This document shows positions 15,385-19,055 of a stretch of DNA of 19,055 nt, piece after piece. Numbering within the stretch: position 1 is the stretch's first letter; the number at the start of each line of letters is the position of its first letter. This DNA comes from Asterionellopsis glacialis. Taxonomy: Eukaryota > Bacillariophyta > Plagiogrammaphyceae > Rhaphoneidales > Asterionellopsidaceae. The position numbers and the translations under genes were made by a program. Where the stretch lies: positions 1-19,055 of the forward strand of contig WKLE02002277.1 in NCBI GenBank assembly GCA_014885115.2, written 5' to 3'. The notes under the pieces were generated by a model. The model saw nothing but the letters and a program-made list of their open reading frames with translations. It made no database searches and was not told the DNA's origin.

Positions 15385-18266
15385 GACGCTAGGTGGGGGG
15401 TTTCCTGGTATAAAGCGGATAAACGATCATGTGAGTTATTGTACTGGTAGATACGAGAAATGGCATCAGAATCATTGTCTTCTCCTTTGACGTGAACAGC
15501 ATTGGTGCCCAATTGATTATTGTGCATCATAAGGTGGGATAATATGATGAAAAGGAGTTTTGCAATGTTGGAACTTGTAGATGCTTTGTTAGTCCATGAC
15601 ACGGTTGCGGTGTTATCCACCGTTTGAAGTAGGACAGGGTGTGCTGGTGGGTTGTGCATGTCTCTGAGGGCAAGACAGGAGCCTGCGTAGCCTATGATTA
15701 GGATGGCATATTCAAGGACGTTGATGTCGATGATTTTGTCCGATTTGTGTTTTTAAAATTTGATAGTTTTGTGGTGAATGTGATCAGGCCATTTGTGGTA
15801 GAATTTGAAATTTAAATCATAGCTAAAACCACCACCGCCGTAGATACAAGCATCTCCAATTTGACGGAAGGTTGGGTCCCATGGGGGGTTGTTTATAGTG
15901 ATGATATCAAGGAGTGCGTTGATAATACGACAGGATATTGTATCGTAATAGCATTCTGTGTTAGACTTCCAAAGGAGTTTTGCCGTATCAGGATTTGAGC
16001 CGGTAAGATAATAATATTTTTGTAACTTGTGATGGACCCATGATGGGTCATGATGGTGTAAGAGATAATCGAAGTGTTTGTTAAGTCTTTTCTGCTTGAG
16101 TTGGTGACTATTTTTGAGGAGTGTTTTTTTTAGTTGGTCGTAAAGGGAAGTGTAGAGAAATTTTGCCCAGGGGCAGATTAAAGCCGCATCGGTGAGAATG
16201 CCTAGGAGACGTGCTTGTTCGAGAACTGTTCCCGATTTTTGTCCCTGGTGGTAGGGGCGGAGTTGCTTGATGAGTTTTTGGCGTTTTTGCGTGGTCAAGG
16301 TAACAATCATCTTCCTGGTGTTGATGAGACAACCACATTGTGATCGTTCGTAATGTGCAATCAGATCTGCATATTTTTTGGAGAGATATTTCATCACGGC
16401 GAATTTTTGTGTTGGGTTCGCCAAGGACTAAGTAAAGACTTTCAATACTGGCTTTAAGTGCTTGGGGTATGTGTTTGCGTATGTCGGCCATCATGTTGTC
16501 GTTGACATGGGTGTGGGCTTCTGTAGGTACAGGGTTGCCATCGGAGTTAAGGACGCCCATATTTATGGTGTCTGGGGTGGCTTGAACGAACTGTGTGTCT
16601 GGTAGGGGTGGTTCACAGTATCGAACGGAACTGACAAGATCATCGTGTTTTCGTAAGATGTCAGAGTTATTAAATATAGATGACATAAGGAGCTGGCATG
16701 CTCAACAAAAAGGTTCCCAATTAGATTGGCTGAATCTGCTGCCAAAAGTTTGGCCACAAGGAAAACAGGTGAACCCGTTGCCTGCAAATGCCATGGCGGA
16801 AATGATGTCAGGGGCGTGTTTTGGTTGTCGAAAACAGCCAGCAATGTAGTCATCGATGAGAAGTATATCCTGGGTAGGGTACGTTATTCTCAAATTGTAG
16901 AATCAAATTATGTGGTTCATCCATTCTGTAGAGAAAGTAATTTGGGGTTCGGAAATTTTTGTGACGAGGTCGTTGATGGTGGTTGCTTGGGGGGTTGGTC
17001 GGAAGGTGCCGTCGTAAACAAGACAGTCGTTTTTACCCGGTTGGATTACCAGACCTTGTGGGGTAAAATGTGTGTTTGGTATAAAGAATTTTGTCCATTC
17101 AGGGAGAAAAATAGTATAGTTGTGTTTGTCCTCTTTGTTCAGAATTTTTTGAGTGTGTTTTGGGTATTTTGTGAAGGACGGATGGTTCCCATAGTTGAGG
17201 TAGGATCAGTAATTTTCATGTGATTCATGGTAGTTGAGACGGGATGGGGTGCCTTTCTGTAGAATTCTTTTGATAGAGTTGTAGTCTTGTGTAGATACCA
17301 ATGGCTTGATGGTGTGGAGGATAGTTTTTATATTTCTGTGTGCGCCAGTATAATTGTTTCCTAGAAAGCGCATGACATTTCCCATATTAAAACTGTAATG
17401 TATCGAACAAGCCAGCATTAAGGTCACTTTGCTAGGAGGAATGTTTGTTTGTGAATCATAGTTTGTATCGTAATTGCGTAAAGGAAGGAAGTTGGTAGTG
17501 GTGGAGTGTACCCAAGCTTGGTAAAGGGTTGCGGAGTAGGGTATGGCAGTGTAGATGGTTTGTAGATCAGTGGAGGGGATGTATTCTGACTTGAATAAAG
17601 GAAGTAGTACACGTAGAAAATTGGGTTCAACGGTGTAACTGTGATCAAGTGATAATTTTCCGAATGTGGAGGGGGATGACATGAGTTTTGATGCTGTAGG
17701 ATAGTAATGGGACGTACCTGGGGTTCTTCGAAGTGTATTGTGTAGTGGTAAAGTGAAGGTTACTTGTGGTTTTTGATGTGTGCGGTGTGGATTGGTATGA
17801 GATGGAATTGTGGAAGAATTTATTTGTGTTGGAGAGGTGTTGGGAGAATGTGATGGGGGCAATTGGTTGGAGTTCTTCCTTTTTGGAGTATGGATGTGGT
17901 GTGTTCAGGTTTTTGATGGAGCTGTTTTTGACTTAGTTGGAAGTATTGTTGTTGGTATGTACGGGAGTGTTGGTGGTGTATGTAAAGGAGATACAGGTTG
18001 TAGGTAGTTTTGTGGTGTATTGGATAGGAGATATAGAGGGTGTTCGTTTTATTGTTTTGTTGTTTTGAAGCCTGCCTCGCCTGGAAAACTGTTGGGTTAT
18101 CGTAAGTTGGATGTTTTTGTGGTACGGATCCTTTTGTAGGGTTAATATGAGTGGAAATGTGAGAGGTGATAAAGGTGACATGAGGGTTATTGGAAAAGAT
18201 TTCTGCATTTATTTTACGTGTAGGATCGATAGGTGTCCACAATGAGTTGTCCAGCGGTCTGCTGCT
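15219..18266 (-). pseudogene. DIRS-like Pol, copy 2: N-terminal domain, RT, RNase H
   Basis: Begins after UGA 18267-18269 with S-S-R-P-L...L-W-T-P-I-D-P-T. A frame change in the low-complexity linker near 17920-17950 leads to an unassigned conserved block (about 17745-17218, containing N-M-G-N-V-M-R-F-L) and then RT. Motif A reads D-D-Y-I-A-G-C-F: the position that is Asp in copy 1 is Tyr (TAC, 16846-16848). Motif C reads H-V-N-D-N-M-M: the first Asp is Asn (AAC, 16501-16503). Motif B is intact. In-frame TGA at 17206-17208, 16903-16905 and 16702-16704; a one-base shift near 16385; TAA at 15753-15755. RNase H keeps G-D-A-C-I-Y-G-G-G-G (D at 15852-15854), L-E-Y-A, T-V-D-N-T and N-D-S-D-A-I-S. 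The RT should be catalytically dead even if translated. Confidence 0.8.
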
Positions 18267-18269
18267 TCA
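18267..18269 (-). other. Conserved in-frame UGA between Gag and Pol (copy 2)
   Basis: TGA followed by AGC AGC AGA CCG CTG in the frame of both the Gag end and the Pol start; 17 of the 18 bases from the stop match copy 1 although flanking codons differ. CAGC and GCTG just downstream could pair around a five-base loop, but this pairing is not preserved in copy 1. Confidence 0.55.
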
Positions 18270-19055
18270 TGCGACTTGTGAGGCGGATGATGTGGATGTG
18301 TTGTGTGTATTGGGTGTAATCGTTGATATAGTAGATGAAGTGGTTTTTTTTGCGTCGTGTTGATTTTTGTTGTGATTGGTTTGTTGGTTGTTAGAGGAAG
18401 TGTTTTTGGATGTGTCTGCTTGTGAGGATGGAGTTTGTTTGTCGTTAGTGTAGACTGAGGCAAGAGAGAGGCCTGGTGTAGATTCGATGTATTTGTTTAT
18501 GTTGGCTTTCATGGTTGGGTCCATTTCCCGATAAGGGATGTTGAGCATGTTGCATTGTGACCCACGGGTGCAGGATTTGCAAAGAATGGACAATGTTTTT
18601 TATTTTGTTCTTGACAGAATGGTAAGGACAGGCGGGATCCTGAGTTGTTGACAATATAGCCGCGAGTGCTTTTGTTTGCAGGGGTGGATGTACCAGTACC
18701 GTTAGTGGAAGATGTGGATTCACGGGGATTATTGTTGGAAGAGCGATCGCCTGTTTTGAGGCGTTTGTTGTAATGTTTATGGTCGGGAACGTACATGCCA
18801 AGTTGGGTAGCAAAGTCGACGGTTGCAGATTTGGTGGCAAAAATACCGGGCGATGATTGGGCGATGCAAGTGCGTAGGTTACGAATAACCTAGCTGTATG
18901 CAAGTGATGGTTTTTCGATGGTGTCGTAGTTGAGTTGTTGGTTTTGTTGGATGAAGCGCAAGTATGATGGGTTGTAGGCAACATCAACGTGGGCTGATAA
19001 GATACTTTGGAGACTTGTTGTGAGAAGCATGACTGGTATGTGGGGATAGGTTTTG
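18267..19055 (-). pseudogene. DIRS-like Gag C-terminal part, copy 2
   Basis: The right edge starts inside the block Y-P-H-I-P-V-M-L-L-T-T-S-L-Q that matches copy 1, followed by H-V-D-V-A-Y-N-P-S-Y-L-R-F. An in-frame TAG is at 18890-18892. The Cys-rich region (C-Q-E-Q-N-K-K-H-C, then K-S-C-T-R-G-S-Q-C-N-M) is frameshifted: about 10 nt are missing relative to copy 1 near 18595 and the last zinc ligand His is Asn, so the CCCH finger is broken. A Ser/Thr/Asn-rich tail leads to the UGA. The putative role, RNA packaging, is inferred from position. Confidence 0.6.

Larger units (their letters stand above)
14200..19055 (-). mobile_element. DIRS-like tyrosine-recombinase retrotransposon, copy 2 (right end outside window)
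   Basis: Same gene order and orientation as copy 1: Gag C-terminal part (19055-18267), Pol (18266-15219), YR (15384-14200). Substitutions between the copies are frequent and often at third codon positions, pointing to past selection on protein and separate histories. RT is inactivated by point changes and stops, but the YR frame is open throughout. The 5' end and the N-terminal half of Gag lie beyond base 19055. Confidence 0.8.

Noticed and set aside
6613..17208. Genetic code change with UGA read as an amino acid
   Set aside because: Six in-frame TGA codons inside the YR/Pol reading can be aligned to the other copy: three face Cys (7204, 6613, 16702), but the others face Ile (17206), Arg (16903) and Gln (8197). 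TAG and TAA stops also occur in frame, and the 1106-codon copia ORF contains no TGA. Mutation decay explains this better.
18445..18987. 180-codon minus-strand ORF in the Gag region of copy 2
   Set aside because: It is longer than the true frame only because the true frame has a TAG; the frame matching copy 1 Gag is the one with Y-N-P-S-Y-L-R-F, and this one is a Thr/His-rich shadow.

Overview
The window is eukaryotic transposon DNA, most likely from a diatom or a close stramenopile relative. The main evidence is a long Ty1/copia Pol whose RT carries a Q-V-D-D catalytic box, an N-A-F-A-E-A motif A and a PDZ-like insert between integrase and RT; from memory, this combination is typical of the diatom 'CoDi' copia lineages. 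I saw no bacterial operon signals, rRNA, tRNA or CRISPR. Essentially everything recognisable is coded on the minus strand, so reading right to left follows transcription.

Layout. (1) 1-6331: a Ty1/copia element cut by the left window edge, with a candidate 160-bp 5' LTR (6172-6331), leader, decayed Gag (5925-3817), a 1106-codon integrase-RT ORF (3794-474) and a frameshifted RNase H tail (475-1). (2) 6332-12740: tyrosine-recombinase retrotransposon copy 1 (DIRS-like), coding Gag, then Pol (RT-RNase H), then a tyrosine recombinase (YR). The copia element appears to have inserted into the last codons of its YR gene. (3) 12741-14199: a spacer that includes a more GC-rich stretch with a cluster of GTCTGTC motifs. 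(4) 14200-19055: copy 2 of the same superfamily, same orientation and gene order, cut by the right edge inside Gag. The two copies are clearly homologous along Gag, Pol and YR but well diverged, so this is not a recent tandem duplication.

How the parts work together. In the DIRS-like design, Gag packages the RNA, Pol copies it and the YR integrates the DNA without a DDE integrase. Comparing the copies shows three architectural features that survive their divergence. A UGA codon separates Gag from Pol in the same reading frame in both copies. The YR ORF lies in the -1 frame and overlaps the end of Pol in both. The Gag C-terminus carries a CCCH-type zinc-finger pattern in copy 1, damaged in copy 2. 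Neither copy looks autonomous: copy 1 has many lesions and a YR Arg-to-Cys change, while copy 2 has lost both RT catalytic aspartates tested but keeps an uninterrupted YR with all recognisable catalytic residues. Several frameshifts sit at homopolymers, so sequencing error could account for some of the apparent decay.
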